From Anthostomella pinea (taxonomy: Eukaryota; Ascomycota; Sordariomycetes; Xylariales; Xylariaceae): DNA of 64,000 nucleotides. The notes beneath the pieces were generated by a model, which ran no database searches, was not told where the DNA came from, and worked only from the letters and a program-made list of their open reading frames with translations. Position 1 is the first letter of the stretch. Each line of letters starts with the position of its first letter. Below, piece by piece: positions 46,139 to 59,331 of the stretch. The stretch is from positions 1,178,001-1,242,000 of the forward strand of contig CAUWAG010000003.1 of the NCBI GenBank assembly GCA_963556695.1, read 5' to 3'. The position numbers were made by a program, and so were the translations under genes.

Positions 46139-46957
46139 GGTGGCGAAAAGGGGTACGAAGTTTAGGTACGGAAAGCGTGTACACAATATGCGCTATGCGA
46201 GTATGAGATTTATAGGAATGGCAACGTAGAAACAGGCTCAAATCACTGGATGCGAACGCGAGATTTGATGTTCGATGCGAGTTGGCCGAGTGTGTCACCG
46301 GCGAGGGTGAGGGAAGGTCCGGGGTGAATGAGATGGATGCCGTGGGCCCGGCAGGACGGGGTAGATGCATTATCTTAACGCCGACATAGGCCGCGTGGTA
46401 CCAAGGTACTTGTTATGCATCTGCAGGGTTCGGCTCCGCAATGAATGAGAGGAGAGCGCCGATTGGCTCTGACATCATGAGGAGCATTGCAATGATTTCT
46501 GATAGCAGGGCGCGCCAAATGTGCCAGCTTGAGTTAAAATCATAAAATGATCGTATTTCCGCAGATCGGCCTCGGATCGGAGAGGAAATAAATCGTAATA
46601 AATGTACATCCGGCTTCTATTATTTGCCTCCTTGTGGCATGTGCACCTCATCACTCTGCTCTGATAATGACGCGGAGGAAACGTCTGGATCGGCGTCCGC
46701 AATCGCACTTAAATTCTACCCTTCACACTGGTAATACCCTTGGACCTACAGCTTCACTAATGTCGTCAACCATTCGGACTCCTTCTTCTCTCCGTCCTGA
46801 GTCAGTCATCGCCATCATCATCCCCGCATACGAACGAAAGTCTATTTCCTAGGATTCCTACCCTCGAAGTTGCTTGTCGTCGCACAACCAGTCACTTGCA
46901 TCCCGTCGCAAAGGGTTCGACAAAGGGCGCTCCCTGTTGTCCGGGCGCCAGCCCATA
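46139..46957. promoter_or_regulatory. Divergent promoter region of F-box and carrier genes
   Basis: 819 bp between two divergent starts. No strong TATA box or operator-like repeat was seen. Confidence 0.4.
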
Positions 46958-48387
46958 ATGACCACAGACAGCCACAACTTCCGTGGCCAAAATCACGATA
47001 GATTACGCGGTGGCGAGGATGCCTTCGCTGGACCGACCATGCTTTCATCCAAAGACGACGTGGCCGACGACGCCATGGACATCCCGGCCGGACAAAAGAT
47101 GCTCTCGGCCATCTCGGGCAGTCTTCTAACCTCCCTGCTTGGTAAGTCGGACAGTGGCGCGCGCACAGCGATGGGCCACCTGCGCAATAGGAGAACAGAA
47201 GAACAGAAGCGCTGACCGCACACTTCCAACCCACAGTCACCCCTCTCGATGTCGTCCGCGTCCGATTACAATCGCAAGGTTCGTCACCGCAGCCTTTGGC
47301 AGACCTGCAAAAACATGCGATTTCGTCACCCAATGCTTTTCGACCTTCGAACCTTGGAGTTACCGCTTGCTGTCGTGAGGTATTCTTTATGAATAACAAT
47401 GCCGAAGTCTGTGTCGTCGGTCCGAGACCAGAAGGCTTGGGCGGCGGCGCAGCTGCTGCCGAATGCGCCGTCGAGGAAGCACAGAAGCGGTCCTTCAATT
47501 CGACCTTTGATGGCATGAAGAAGATCGCCCGAAATGAAGGCTTTACGACACTGTGGAGAGGGCTCTCGCCGACCTTGGTCATGGCTGTGCCGGCGAACAT
47601 TATCTACTTCACTGGTTACGATTGGTTACGATACAACCAGAAGAGCCCCATAAACAAGGTCGTCAACAATGACTATGCACCTCTAATATCGGGTTCGACC
47701 GCACGAGTACTTGCAGCCGTCGCCGTCGGTCCCATCGAGCTCTTTAAAACCCGGCTTCAGGCCTCTCCCGGCTCGACCGCGACGAACCATCTTGCCAATA
47801 CATTCAAGAGTATTCGCGAGATGATATCGGAAAATGGGTATCGGTCGCTTTGGAGAGGCATCACCCTGACGTTCTGGCGCGATGTACCCTTCTCGGGAAT
47901 GTACTGGTGGGGTTACGAGACAATCCGCGGGAAGCTGACGGACATGCGGGAGGAGCGCCGTGGCCGTCCCCTGACTAAGGAGCCTGAGGCCCGAAGCAGG
48001 GCGAGATCGAGATCGCAAAGTAGTGAAAATCATACCTCGGTACTCATGGACAGCTTTACGGCTGGTGCACTATCGGGTGGTCTGGCATCGATAATAACGA
48101 CGCCATTCGATGTCGGCAAGACCAGAACACAGACCTTCCGTGACTCGGCCAAGAAAGCAACATCATCTGCAGAGGCTGCGTTGGCCCCCGAGCGGAAGTC
48201 CATGGCTCGATTGCTGTGGCACATTTTCTCCACTGAGGGTGTCCCTGGACTCTTCAGAGGCTGGATTCCGCGAACACTCAAGGTAGCACCGGCCTGTGCC
48301 ATTATGATCAGCAGCTACGAGGTCGGAAAGAGTGTATTCAGGAAGAACGAGAGGAGGGCAAGAGAGCAACGTGAGAAGAGCCGGTGA
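46958..48387 (+). CDS. MTM1: MTM1/SLC25A39-type mitochondrial carrier
   Basis: Two exons (46958-47141, 47237-48387) over a 95 bp phase-1 intron (GTAAGT to CACAG) give 444 aa. The three carrier signatures appear in order: VTPLDVVRVRLQSQ (at the junction), GPIELFKTRLQA, and TTPFDVGKTRTQTF. SNLGVTACCREVFF and the insert before it are diagnostic of Mtm1 and its human relatives SLC25A39/40, which import glutathione into the mitochondrial matrix; in yeast loss of Mtm1 misloads manganese superoxide dismutase with iron. The CC pair matches the region reported to sense iron-sulphur clusters in SLC25A39. A 60-residue N-terminal tail precedes the first helix, and a basic tail (RRAREQREKSR) ends it. It is located in the inner mitochondrial membrane. 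Confidence 0.92.
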
Positions 48388-49390
48388 TGATGAGCACCCC
48401 TCAACGAACGCATATCTCGACTCATTTGGTTTTGCATTTGCAGTTAGGCGTTGAGGTTTCTCATACCCATTCATGATACCTGATTAGAGGTTAAACTTTT
48501 GCAAAAAAAGGCGAGGGTTACGGCGGGCACTAGACAGGTTTCTACACTCTAGAGGACGGGCTCTGTGGACGGCATGGCCAGGTTTGAAAGGGCCTGGCAT
48601 CTTCATTGTACGCGAGAAAAGCCTGTACGATTAGACTACTCTGTGAGAGCCTGTAAAACACCCTGATAATAATAGTAACCAACAACAATAGTCTGATACA
48701 TCTCTGCTTATGCTTTACATCCATTAATGACCAGCCGTAGTAAAAATAAAGGCAGAGGCTGATTACCTTTGATCAAACCAACTTCACAAGCCCCCCTTTT
48801 CATTTTCAACCCCAGCTTTCAGCACGAGCCACAAGCAGGACATCGACCCGCCTTGCCGCACATGCATTCTACTCTACGCGGTCGGTCGCGTCTCCATTAA
48901 CGCGACTCGAATCCCTGCAATTGTTGACAGCCCATCTTAACAAAAACCCTCCAACATCCCAAATCAATTGCACCTCACCATTCCTGGTTCTCGACTTGCA
49001 CTCACTCACGAGATAGTCCATCTGGTCTAATTGAGTAAATCATACCAATTGTGTACCCAATTCTCCAACATTGCGTCCCCACGAGTCCCGTCCGCCATCC
49101 ACGCGTTTCTGTCGCGTCTACGTCATCCAAGCCTGCCGCGGCTGCACTTCCATTGGAAGTCGGCGGCGACCACAGCAAAGACATCGACGCTTTTTCCCGC
49201 GCCCAGACCGCGAACACAGCAGACTCGCACTCGGACTCGGACTCAATCGCCAACGGGTACGCGAGATCGAGGATCGTGGTCCCTCTCGACTCAAAGACTT
49301 GAGAGTATTGCTGCACCCCAATCTCGACCACCCCAACTTCGACCTCAATTTCAACTACAGCGCTCGCCCATAACGACGCTCGCCGCTCCG
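48388..49390. other. Intergenic, UNG promoter side
   Basis: 1.0 kb. The last 360 bp (49031-49390) stay open in frame with UNG but contain no ATG. No other gene is supported. Confidence 0.45.
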
Positions 49391-50709
49391 ATGGCACCCA
49401 GCCTCAAGCGCAAGAGCGAGGCCGCGCTCGCGGCCTCGACCGATGCGAAGAAGCCGAAAGTGAACGCGTCCATCACGTCGTTCTTCGGGCCGCCCAAGAA
49501 CACATCCAGCACCACCAGCACCACCCCCAACAACAAAACCTCCAACGCCTCCTCGTTCTTCTCGCCCAACAATACCAACAACAACCCCCAATCCTCCCCC
49601 GCGTCGTCGACCCCCCAAAAATTCGACAAGGCGAAATGGGTCGCGACGCTGACGCCCGACCAGAAGAAGCACCTAGCCCTAGAGATCCAGACGCTGGACC
49701 CGAGCTGGCTGGCCGTGCTCAAGGACGAGATACTAAAACCCGAGTTCATGCGCCTGAAGAAGTTCCTCGAGAACGAGGTCAAAAGCGGGAAGAAGGTGTT
49801 CCCGCCGCGGGAGGATGTTTATTCGTGGTATGTGACTATCTTGATTCTTCTATCGCATTTGCTATGGGCGTCTACGGATACCCACGACATATACGCACGC
49901 CTCCAGTCTTGCTTCACACTACAAAAGCACAAGAACCTCAAGCTAACAATACACGCCCGCAACCCCCCAGGTCCCGCCACACCCCCTTCCACACCGTCAA
50001 AGCCGTCATCATAGGCCAAGACCCGTACCACAACCACAACCAAGCGCACGGTCTCTGCTTCTCAGTCCGCCCGCCCCAGCCCGCACCGCCGTCGCTCAAG
50101 AACATGTACACGGCACTGAAAAAGGACTACCCCGGGTCGTTCGCGCCGCCGCCCAACAACGGCGGCCTGCTGACGCCGTGGGCCGAGCAGGGCGTCCTCA
50201 TGCTGAACACGTGCCTGACGGTGCGCGCGCACGAGGCCAACAGCCACGCGAACCGCGGCTGGGAGGCCTTCACGCAGCGCGCCATCGATTTGGTTGCGCA
50301 GAAGCGCACACGCGGCGTCGTGTTCCTGGCCTGGGGCACTCCGGCCGGCAAGCGCGTCACGAAGGTCGACGCGGGGCGCCACCTCGTGCTGCGGAGCGTG
50401 CACCCGAGTCCGCTTAGTGCGCACCGCGGCTTCTTGGACTGTGGGCACTTCAAGAAGGCGAACGAGTGGCTGGCGCAGCGGTATGGCGAGGATGGGGTCA
50501 TCGATTGGGATTTGAGCCCGAAGGCTAAGAAGATAGAAGAGCGGGTTGAGACAAAGGAGGACAAGAAGAACGTGACAGAGGCTAAGGCTGAGGTCCCGGC
50601 GCCGGTTGTGGCGGTGGGTAAGGTTGATGAAGAGGGCAAGGAGGAGAAGAGCGAGGTGCTAGAGAAGGAGGGTGAGGATGGGACGGTGGATGCTGATGAG
50701 GCAAAGTGA
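49391..50709 (+). CDS. UNG1: Uracil-DNA glycosylase (family 1)
   Basis: Two exons (49391-49827, 49971-50709) over a 143 bp phase-2 intron (GTATGT to CCCAG) give 391 aa. The junction restores VYSWSRHTPFHTVKAVIIGQ. Family-1 signatures are complete: GQDPYH with the catalytic Asp163, the uracil-pocket segment GVLMLNTCLTV, and the HPSPLSAHRGF loop with His290. The enzyme excises uracil that arises from cytosine deamination or dUMP incorporation, starting base-excision repair. The N-terminal 80 residues are disordered, with a NASITSFFG stretch that looks like a PCNA-interaction box (and a second SFFSP), as in nuclear UNG2. The C-terminus carries an unusual acidic, Lys/Glu-rich tail of about 60 residues. 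Confident on activity. Confidence 0.95.
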
Positions 50710-53700
50710 TTTGCTTCGCTGGCCGTTGAGGGTCCTTCCAACTTCTTGTGGTCTTTGATCTCAACGAGTTTGGCGTTCTGTGAAAAAAACTTGATTGGGA
50801 ACAGCACGTATGAACGTGCGTTGTAAATTTGGGAAAAGGAAACGTGTACCTTTCGAGGCGAAGTGGACGACGAGTCATCAGTTCATGTGGTGGACCAACT
50901 TTGCCCACTTTTGCCTTTGCTAGCAGATACAGGTCCTTTGGAGTTCAGTTTCACCAGCATGCCGGACAATATGCTCTTCGAAATCGAAACATTCAAGACG
51001 CATTGCGTCCCATTTGCTTTCTTGTGCAATGCGTGGCGAGCGGGGGGGATGAGCAAATGGGGTGGATTGTGAAAGCTCTGTATCATAGCAGCAGTACTGC
51101 TCGAGTTAAGGCCGCAGAAGCACCCTTCTGACTCTGCGAATGTGTACACGGGAGTCACTGCCTCCTCATCAAAGCACAAGATGTCACTCGGAGATCTGGT
51201 CTAGGGCGACGTGGTTGGTTGCTTACCAGTGTATCGTAAGTTTCCACTAGTCGCCGAGGCACTTGATGAGGTGGCTGTTCATATCATGTAAGACGAGATC
51301 GTCAGGTGACACTCCGGCCGCTCTGACGGAGATTCTCAACGTGATAGAAGGAATGTAATATGATCACTGATGTGCTGTACTGTGTACTCGGTAGGATCGT
51401 GCACCAGAAGGCATCAGACAGAGACGGAAGTCGGAACTTGAAACGACTGGAAAGGATGAGGCTCACACGAGAGGATGTGATGTGATATCCGATATTCCTG
51501 ACCATTGACACGATCCAGCACCAGTCCACCAGCAAGGCCCAAGACCTAAAAGGTGTGTCGTGCAAGCCACTGACGTTATCCGTGTGTAGTTGGATCTTGG
51601 GGAGCTCATACACCGGGCCAGTGCACCTATGATGAAAGCTTCAGAAGCCAGGTTTGGCGCACTTGTGAGGCGAGCAGGGCCTTGGCGCATGAATGATCCC
51701 AGCCCGTGGTAGCAATGCGGCTGAGGCCATCGACAGCTTTTCGAGACGATCCTTTGCTTTTTATCACTGCCTTGCGACCCAGTCGTCGGCATTGATTTGA
51801 GGATGGCATCCGTCCAGCCGTCCTGCTTTATAAGAGGATTCTCGGGTCTTTGACAGAGGGCGGAGGCCGGGAATTAAGGCTGCTGTTTCGGGAACGTGGA
51901 GACTTTTTTAGGTTGCATGCCGTGTTCCCGCCAGAGCGGCATCTCCTGGAGGATTGGGGTGGCTTGATGGCTTGACCCTTTCGATTTCCAGTGTCACATG
52001 CTATTCCGTCAAGTCGTTGACAATGCCATACCAAGTGTAAGTTCGACTGGGGAAGATGCTGATGACGGGGAGGTTCAAGGCAACCTGTCTGTGCCCAAAT
52101 AAACTGGCAATTGATGAGAGGATAAGTAGCCATGTACGAAGCTCATGACTGGGATATTGCAGTGCCGGCGGGATGATACGCTGGCGGTGCAGGTCCCTGA
52201 ACCTTCAGATGTTAAGGTAGCCTGCAGGTCCCACGGCTATCATCAGCCCGCACCAATAACAGCGGGCAGGGCTACCACGTCGGAGTGCCGTGAAATGAAG
52301 TAATTGAAGCAACCAAGGTACAGACCTCCCGGGTGCCCAAGTCATCTAGGCGCCCGGTTGGTTGGAAATTGAGTGAAGCGAAAAAGACGCGACTCATCAA
52401 ACGACGAACATCTTCTTAAGTTCTTTGTGTTCCATGGGCGGCCACCCAATGATGTAACAGAGCACGGTGCCAACGGCCCTGCATGGTCGCAGTGGCCCTG
52501 TCCAAAAGCAGGCTTTCGGCTGCACGACGTCTGCCAACTCATCAGAAGCAAAGTGAGTTTTTGGCTGTGGCCAATGAACAGTCTCAACTTTGAGGGGAGA
52601 GAAAAGGGGCCGAAGGCTTATCAGCGACTTCATACCACAGTACTGCACCCTGGCTGGCTTCCCGCTCATGATGCCTATGCATCTCCCAATGCATCTTTGG
52701 GCGGCAACGGCAGGACTGCTCAGATTTCGGGCGTGAACACGAGCTCGACTAGAGCATAGGTGTCACTCCATTCTGACTCTCGCGGACGGAGCAGATGAAG
52801 GGGATATGCGCGCTTCCCTAGTAGATTGGCGGAATCCGCATGGTACAGGACATGGGGCTAGCAAGTGCTAGCTAGAGATCGATATCCCGCGGCTGTGTCA
52901 TTGTGACTATCGCTGCTCGTCTTGCGTCTTAACTCATATGTGCTGAACCGTTGGTGGTAGAGCTACCCAGAGAGCAGACGGGCAAGAGAGACACAAGTGG
53001 TAACGTTCCGCAGTGGCAGATCGGAGTAGATGGGTAGTACGAACACCTGGCTGACACGCAAACACACAACTTTGAACTGGGGTTCGGAGGCGTCCTCGGG
53101 CGATTGTAGAGACTCGGGTTCCTACATGAGCGCGTGATGATGGGTTCTCGACTCTTTTGAGTCTTGACTCTTGAGGGGGAGATTGTCAAGATGATCAGAT
53201 TACCTCAGATTTGCCATTAGTGTCACCACTTCCCGCCCTGTAATTATAAATCCGAAAATCGCTTTAGATCCCGAGCGGGCTGGTACAGGGCGGGGCGGCT
53301 GCGAGGTATCTCGATGCGAGCGTACACAGAAAAGATACTTTCGGGTGGTTTCTAGGTCCAACTCCAAGGTCCACTCATCCAACCAGCGTAGTGGGGTCGT
53401 CTCTCCCGAAGTAGCTAGCGGCTGTTAGTGCTGCCACTTCTGGCATCCGCCACATCTAGAACCCGCATGGGCTAGTCGACCTTTAATGTTATTATTTTGG
53501 TTGGGAGCACCTGCCACCTACTGGCAATCGCTGACGGCAGAGGCAGAGGCAGAGGCAGAAGAGTCTGGCACCGGCAATACTGACACTGACAGGACTGATT
53601 ACCTCGCACCTCGGTCGCACCTGCATTCTGAGGCAGCATGTCTAGCTCGCCTCCAGCTGCGACTGTGCGCCCTCACCCCTTATTATCATTACCCAGGTTG

Positions 53701-54273
53701 GCTCTGAGCCGACTGAGCGCACTCACTGTCTGTCGAGCTGGTTTGCCTTGAGACTCGTGCTCTTTTCTTCCTGCCTCTCTTCTACCCTCACTCCTTCAAT
53801 CATCCTTGTCTTTTACAATTCCTGCCAATTCAATTCGCACCGTTTCTGCGTCGCGCGCCGAGTGCGCCATCGTCTTGAATCTTCCAGCCGTCTCGTCCCC
53901 GGGACCCCAGTCACGAGTATTTTCTATTTTCTACCTTATGCGACCCGACCACCCCTGGACAAGCAGCCAGAGTATCCCACGCGCCACCAGTTGCGGTCCC
54001 GGTCCTGCTGCCGGCGAACAACGCATCATTGTATTGCCAGCAATATTATTCGACATTATTACCTACCCAGGTACCTTCGCCGACCAAACCACATCCACTC
54101 CTCCACCGTTGGCGCAACTTGGACATACTCTTTTTCTTCAAACAACCTCTCACGTTCGACCGCCAGCGTCCCCTGTACGCTGTACGGCTTTCTTCGCCGT
54201 CGACGATCCTTCGACTTCCATGTTGTGCTGCATCAAGTTGTTCTAGAACCCGACCTGCGGCTCGCCAATCACC
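50710..54273. other. 3.5 kb gene-poor stretch, leader of MSB1 gene at right
   Basis: No frame in it has recognisable content; the longest (52373-52759, plus, 128 codons) shows no family signal. The last 500 bp are CT-rich with CA/CT tracts, typical of a fungal promoter and leader. A GGCAGA x4 run lies at 53,536-53,559. Confidence 0.4.
53536..53559 (+). repeat. (GGCAGA)4 hexamer repeat
   Basis: Four consecutive GGCAGA units upstream of the MSB1-like gene. Confidence 0.85.
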
Positions 54274-57200
54274 ATGCCGAGCCTCTTCTCGCGGATAAGG
54301 GGCAAAGACGGCCAGGGAAAATCAAAGTCCAAGAAGAACGCCAACCCCGAATCCTTAACCCACCAATTGCCCAACCAGCCGCGCTGGGAGAATGCATACG
54401 CTCGAACCACCATAGAACCGGAGGAGGTCCAAGAATTGATCAGACGATGCACCGAAGAGATCAAATCAAGGGGTATGTGGCTGACCATTCTTCTACTACC
54501 CACCACCGGACCTCTGCTCTCCTGGTGTTCAAAAAAGGCTAATACCATCCAACAATCCCAGCCCTCGACCAGCCCTTCCTGCTGTTACCATTCCGCCCGA
54601 CCTCCGATCCAAGCGCTGTACGCACTTTCGTCCGCCACTTCTTCGATGGCAATCAGAATACACGCGGCGACGCCCTCGTGCAGGAGCTGCGGATGACCGA
54701 ACCGATGGTACGCGACGACAATCCAACAGTTTGTTGCCTCATTTGGTGAGACTAACCCACTTGTAGGTCATTGCTGGTGTGCTCAAATGGTGCTGGAGCA
54801 GGATTCAGGGTGGCCTCGTAGGGTGGGATGCCTATGAGCTATTCAAGGTGGGAGAGCAAGGTACGGCCCGACCCTGTTGATGGAGATGCTATGGAGCATA
54901 TACTAAGGATCCCTTCCTTCTCAGACTCAAGCTGGGCGCGCAATTCCTTCACGACTTTCATCCCGCTGAGCGTTGATAACGATGCGCGTTCCGATATCAT
55001 ATTCGACTATTTCGATCTCCTATCCGCCATGGCAGCGCACGGCAAGACGAATGGCTTCGGTGGCCGTAAACTGTCCCGCATGGCATCCTGGTGGGCCTTT
55101 GAACATAAGGATACTGGCAATGGTTTCGATGGCGGTTATGAGGCTTGGATGAGGTTTGCAGGTCCCTACGCACTCTGGAACAATCGACTTGGCTAATAAT
55201 ATGCAGCGCCGCGGACGCTACAAGTCATCTGTTCTTTGCTTATCTGAGATCAATGACTCCCCAACAACCGCGTAGTGGCATCTCTATGCTTCCAATGTCA
55301 CTACAGAAATTACTGGAGGAGACCGAGTACCCTCCTGAAACGCCTTCGCTGATGATGTCGTCGACGAATATAGTTGTCATGATTGTCGACACAGTCTCGC
55401 CGACCCCATTTGCTCTTCTTCGCCGTGCCAGCCACTTCCAGTATCGCGACGACGATCAGGCGCTTCGAGATTTCTCCGAGTACGAGGATCCCGTGATGGC
55501 TCTGACTGAGGAGTGCGGCAGAGTTCTTAAGGCGATCTCGGCCGCCAACCAGTCACAAGTGTCCAGCTCGAAACACTCCACTGGTCTTCGGGACGCCTCG
55601 TGGTCTCGGTTCGAGGACATTGGGTTTGGTGGTGCTTTGGATGAGGATGAGGATGATGAGTCTACAAGGTTGAACCAAGCTCGAAACCCCCGCGGACTTA
55701 GGACGACACCAGCTTCTGGCACAGACATGGGACGACCCACAACACCATCATGGGCGGACTTCCTATCTTCGGGATTTGTCGACGACTCACCCAATAGCCC
55801 TTCGAACCATCTGCTGCCGCCGGATAAGATCCTGCCACCGATTGAGACGAACATTAGACAGCGAAGCTCGCAATCACACAATCCCCGCCTAGAAAGTAAC
55901 CGCCATGTCGAGCCGGGTGAGCTGGCTAGCATCACCCGATTTGAACTCGATGATGCTTTCTGGTGGGTGTGGATGAGCAGTCTGGCTCCCGAAGAGACCG
56001 CAGAACGAAAGTCCGCTTTTGGCCGTTGCGCAGTCATCGAGACCGTCATTCGCTCGGGTAGGTGGCTTGTAATGGAGGAAAAAGTCAAGGGCGCTGCACC
56101 CGAGCCCGATGCTGGCGCTTACATTGCCGAGAAGAAGAGTTTCTTCAGTTGGACCAGACGAAACAGGGACAAAGGTGTCTCTCGCAGCAAGTCAAATGGG
56201 AAGGAAGCGTTCGATAGGAACGATCGACTGAGCCCAAGCGCCACAAGCGGAGCGGGATTGAGCAAGACCAGCATCGGGCCTGACCAGCAAGCGAAGATAC
56301 AGGCGGCTGCGCAACAACTACATGCAAAGCAAGCCCAGGAACAACTGCCGAGCCCTCTACCAGAGAGACGTGGACGTTCAGACGCCGAATTGATGCGAGA
56401 GAAGACTAGCAGCGTTCTCACCCTGCAGCCAGTAATAGTGAAGGAAGCGTCTCCGGCCATGAAGTGGGCGAACAAATACGACAAGGAATCCATTCGCACG
56501 GCCTACCTGGGCAACATGACAGCTGGTCGGGGCCTTGGGCAGCTCTTGGAGGCATCGCGGTCGAACGATGGTGCAAGTACGAATGGAGGCCTTGCCAATG
56601 GGAATGGCTACAGGCCAGATGCCCCAGAGAGCTCAATGTCTAAGCCTTCTCAATCATCTCCGGCTTTAGCACAGCCGCCTGCTGTGTCCGAGGCTAGGTC
56701 ACCGATCACGCCATCGTCTCGGCAGCAGGAGTTTCTTCCTGTGCCCGAGAGAAAACCGGTAAACGGTCATCCCGCGGAGAAATCGGGTCCTACCGGCAGA
56801 GACTCGCCCCTCCCACCTCCCCCTCGTGAGCAGGAGAGCATACACGCTGCTCGCGAAAATATGACATCGCCAGAGCTTCCAGTCCTCACCCCCGCTGAGA
56901 GCAGGAAGCAGCACAAGAAGCTTCAAAAGGATGAGAAGAAGGCGGGCGGTGGTGGTTTCAGGAAGCTATTCGGCCGCAATAAAAACCGGCAATCCAAAGT
57001 GCCTGATAATGCCGCTACGGACGTCAATGCCTTCCTAACTGCAGATCCGCCTCGCACAGCCGAGCCGGCGCGCGCTCCCTCCCCGGAACCAGAGCCACAG
57101 CCACAGCGGCCTCAGCCTGTGGCCTCGGAGTCGGCTGTCATGTCCCCACCAGACGAGGAATTCGCGACTCCAATGGAGCTTCCCGGGGAGAAAACACCTA

Positions 57201-57773
57201 CTCAAACCCAGCCAACACCGACTGTCCGTGAGCCAGCCTATGAGCCTTCAGGTGAAGACGCCATGTCTCGCATAGACACAGCAGATGCCAGAGAAGCTAG
57301 CCACGAATTCTCTCGGTTCGATCAGGGTCCACTGTCCGACCAGCCAGCCTTCATACCCAATGATGACCAGAGCGACGATGATGCTACCCCTCCTCCGATT
57401 GCGCGACACGCCAGTAGCAATCCGCCGGTCGAGGAAGACATTGCTGATGAAGAAGGAGCGCCTTCACCAGCTGTCCCAATGCAAGATCGGTGGGCTGCCA
57501 TTAGGAAGAACGCCGCCGAGCGCGCAGCACGACAGAGCGAGGAGAAAAGCCATGGGGCTTACAGCAAGACTACGGATGGTGATGATGACACTAGTGGTGA
57601 AGAAAGTGAGTCTTGTCCAGCCGTGCTTCACCCTTGCGTGGGGGCTATGCTAACACCTGACAGCCATCGAGTCTCGTGTGGCCCGCATCAAGGCTCGCGT
57701 CGCTGAGTTGACAGGAAACATGGAAGGATCCGGTAGTCCCGGAACCCAGACGCCCCCGGCCGCTCGCCGCTAG
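54274..57773 (+). CDS. Msb1/Mug8 domain protein, polarity-related
   Basis: Six exons (54274-54472, 54562-54707, 54767-54860, 54925-55153, 55207-57605, 57664-57773) with introns of 89, 59, 64, 53 and 58 bp give 1058 aa. The N-terminal 420 or so residues match the Msb1/Mug8 domain (RWENAYARTTIEPEEVQELI, GVLKWCWSRIQGGLVGWDAY, RKLSRMASWWAFEHK, ATSHLFFAYLRSM). The rest is long, disordered and Pro/Ser-rich. Budding yeast Msb1 acts as a scaffold at sites of polarised growth with Cdc42, Rho1 and the formin machinery; fission yeast Mug8 is meiosis-up-regulated. Intron 4 has a weak GTTTGC donor; the others are standard. The last exon is short (ESRVARIKARVAELTGNM). Identity is secure; a hyphal-tip role is inferred. 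Confidence 0.88.
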
Positions 57774-59201
57774 GGACGATACTTGATGGCATGCGACGAG
57801 AGTACTCGCTGATGCAGCCCGCCTACATACATGATTCGACCAGATCAGCTTCTGGCCCCCTTCTCTCACGACACCTGATATGTCGACTGTTGATGCGCTT
57901 GATATACCTGGCTTTTGCCCTTGTTTTTCTTTTCTACTCCGATGATACCACCAGAACCAGCTTCCCAGACCCATTTCGCAGGCAGGGAAACCGCGATCTA
58001 CTTTGACTCGATGTTCGTTCGGTGTTAGCAAAGGAAATCGCGCTTGGAGTTTTCGGAAATACAAAGTCGCATCATCATTACTAAATCGCTTCTAGGCGAC
58101 AGTAACTGGATGTGGAGGCCATAGCTTGGCTATCGACCTATGTTCTTGGTGCTGGGCCGCACTAGCGAACAACATGTTTACGGTACCCCTAATGCTTCTT
58201 GGACGTTTCCCGCCGCTGTTTTCCGAGCCTGGGGATTTTAACGAGGCGACGATGGGGGGGGGGAGATACCAAGCCGCAGAGGAAGGAGAAGAAGAGGGAA
58301 TGGGGTTTGACACGTAATAGTAATTTGAGTTCTCGTTATTTGTCGATTGTTCTTTGCTGCGCTCCACAGCCGGCGCAGATCAGATCTTAGTAGTCAATAT
58401 TCAGGAACTGGCAGTAAGATATCTAATGCCAATCTGCCTGCACTCCAGTGCTTAAATCGTGTGACTGGTGTGCTCTGCCTAGTTCACCGTGAATAAGATG
58501 TGTTATGTGTCCAATGACACCGCCTCTCCGTAGATGGTCTTCCTAGTAGCTAAACATCATCACATAGTTCCTTGGTCGATATCCGCGACGTGATCATCCA
58601 GGTGAGCGTGAGACTGAGCGTTCTCACCTAGAATTCGGATAGGGTAAGTTATATGAAGCAGGCCGCTGCTGCTCGACTTGAATGACCAGAATACGTTGGG
58701 GGAGCTGTCAGGCATGAGTAGTAGGAAAATAAAAATATAACCTGCCGGAACAATAAGAGTGGGGAAGGGGAAGGAGAAAGTAGAAGAGCGATCAATCAGA
58801 CTTGTTACGTTGGTTTACGGGACGGGAGTTCAGTACATGCCCGTTATCGTCGACCGGCCTTTGTGCGGTTGATGCCGTTGACGGTGGCCTTGGGCGTTGG
58901 TGGCTGTAGCTGTACGAGGCGCCGAGTCGACCTGTGGATGCTGATGTGACGGCTGCATCGAGAGCATTGCGAAGACAGGGCTGGCTATAGATGAGAGAGC
59001 TTATGGTAAGGCCATGGTCATGGGCATGGCGTCAGCTGGAGATACTGGTTCAGAAATTCCTGGGCTTATTTGGTACGTTGTACGAGTGAAGAGGTTGATG
59101 GTGATGTTACTATGGTTCTAAGTTTGAGAGACTTGCGGTGGTACCGAGTTCCTCCATGGTTACACACATGTATCTATCTTTCGAGTCTAAGTATAGAGGG
59201 T

Positions 59202-59331
59202 TGTGCCCCTACGAGAGACGGCGTCCCTCTAGGAGGGGCTCTAGTCAAAAGACTCAAGGCTCAACAACCAAGATATCCTCAAGCTGTTTTCTTGGACTTG
59301 GACGTCGTGTGGCTCGCCCTGTCGACACCTT
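59202..59331 (+). repeat. Diverged dispersed repeat, copy 1
   Basis: The first part (59202-59283: tgtgccc, gagacggcgtccctct, actcaaggctcaacaacc, ctcaag) matches copy 2 in the same direction. The second part (59285-59331: gttttcttggacttgga, gtggctcgcc, gacacctt) matches copy 2 in the opposite direction. Confidence 0.7.

Noticed and set aside
53748..54542. 264-codon frame overlapping the start of the MSB1-like gene
   Set aside because: No ATG at its beginning, CT-rich composition of a leader, and it runs across exon 1 and intron 1 of a supported gene.
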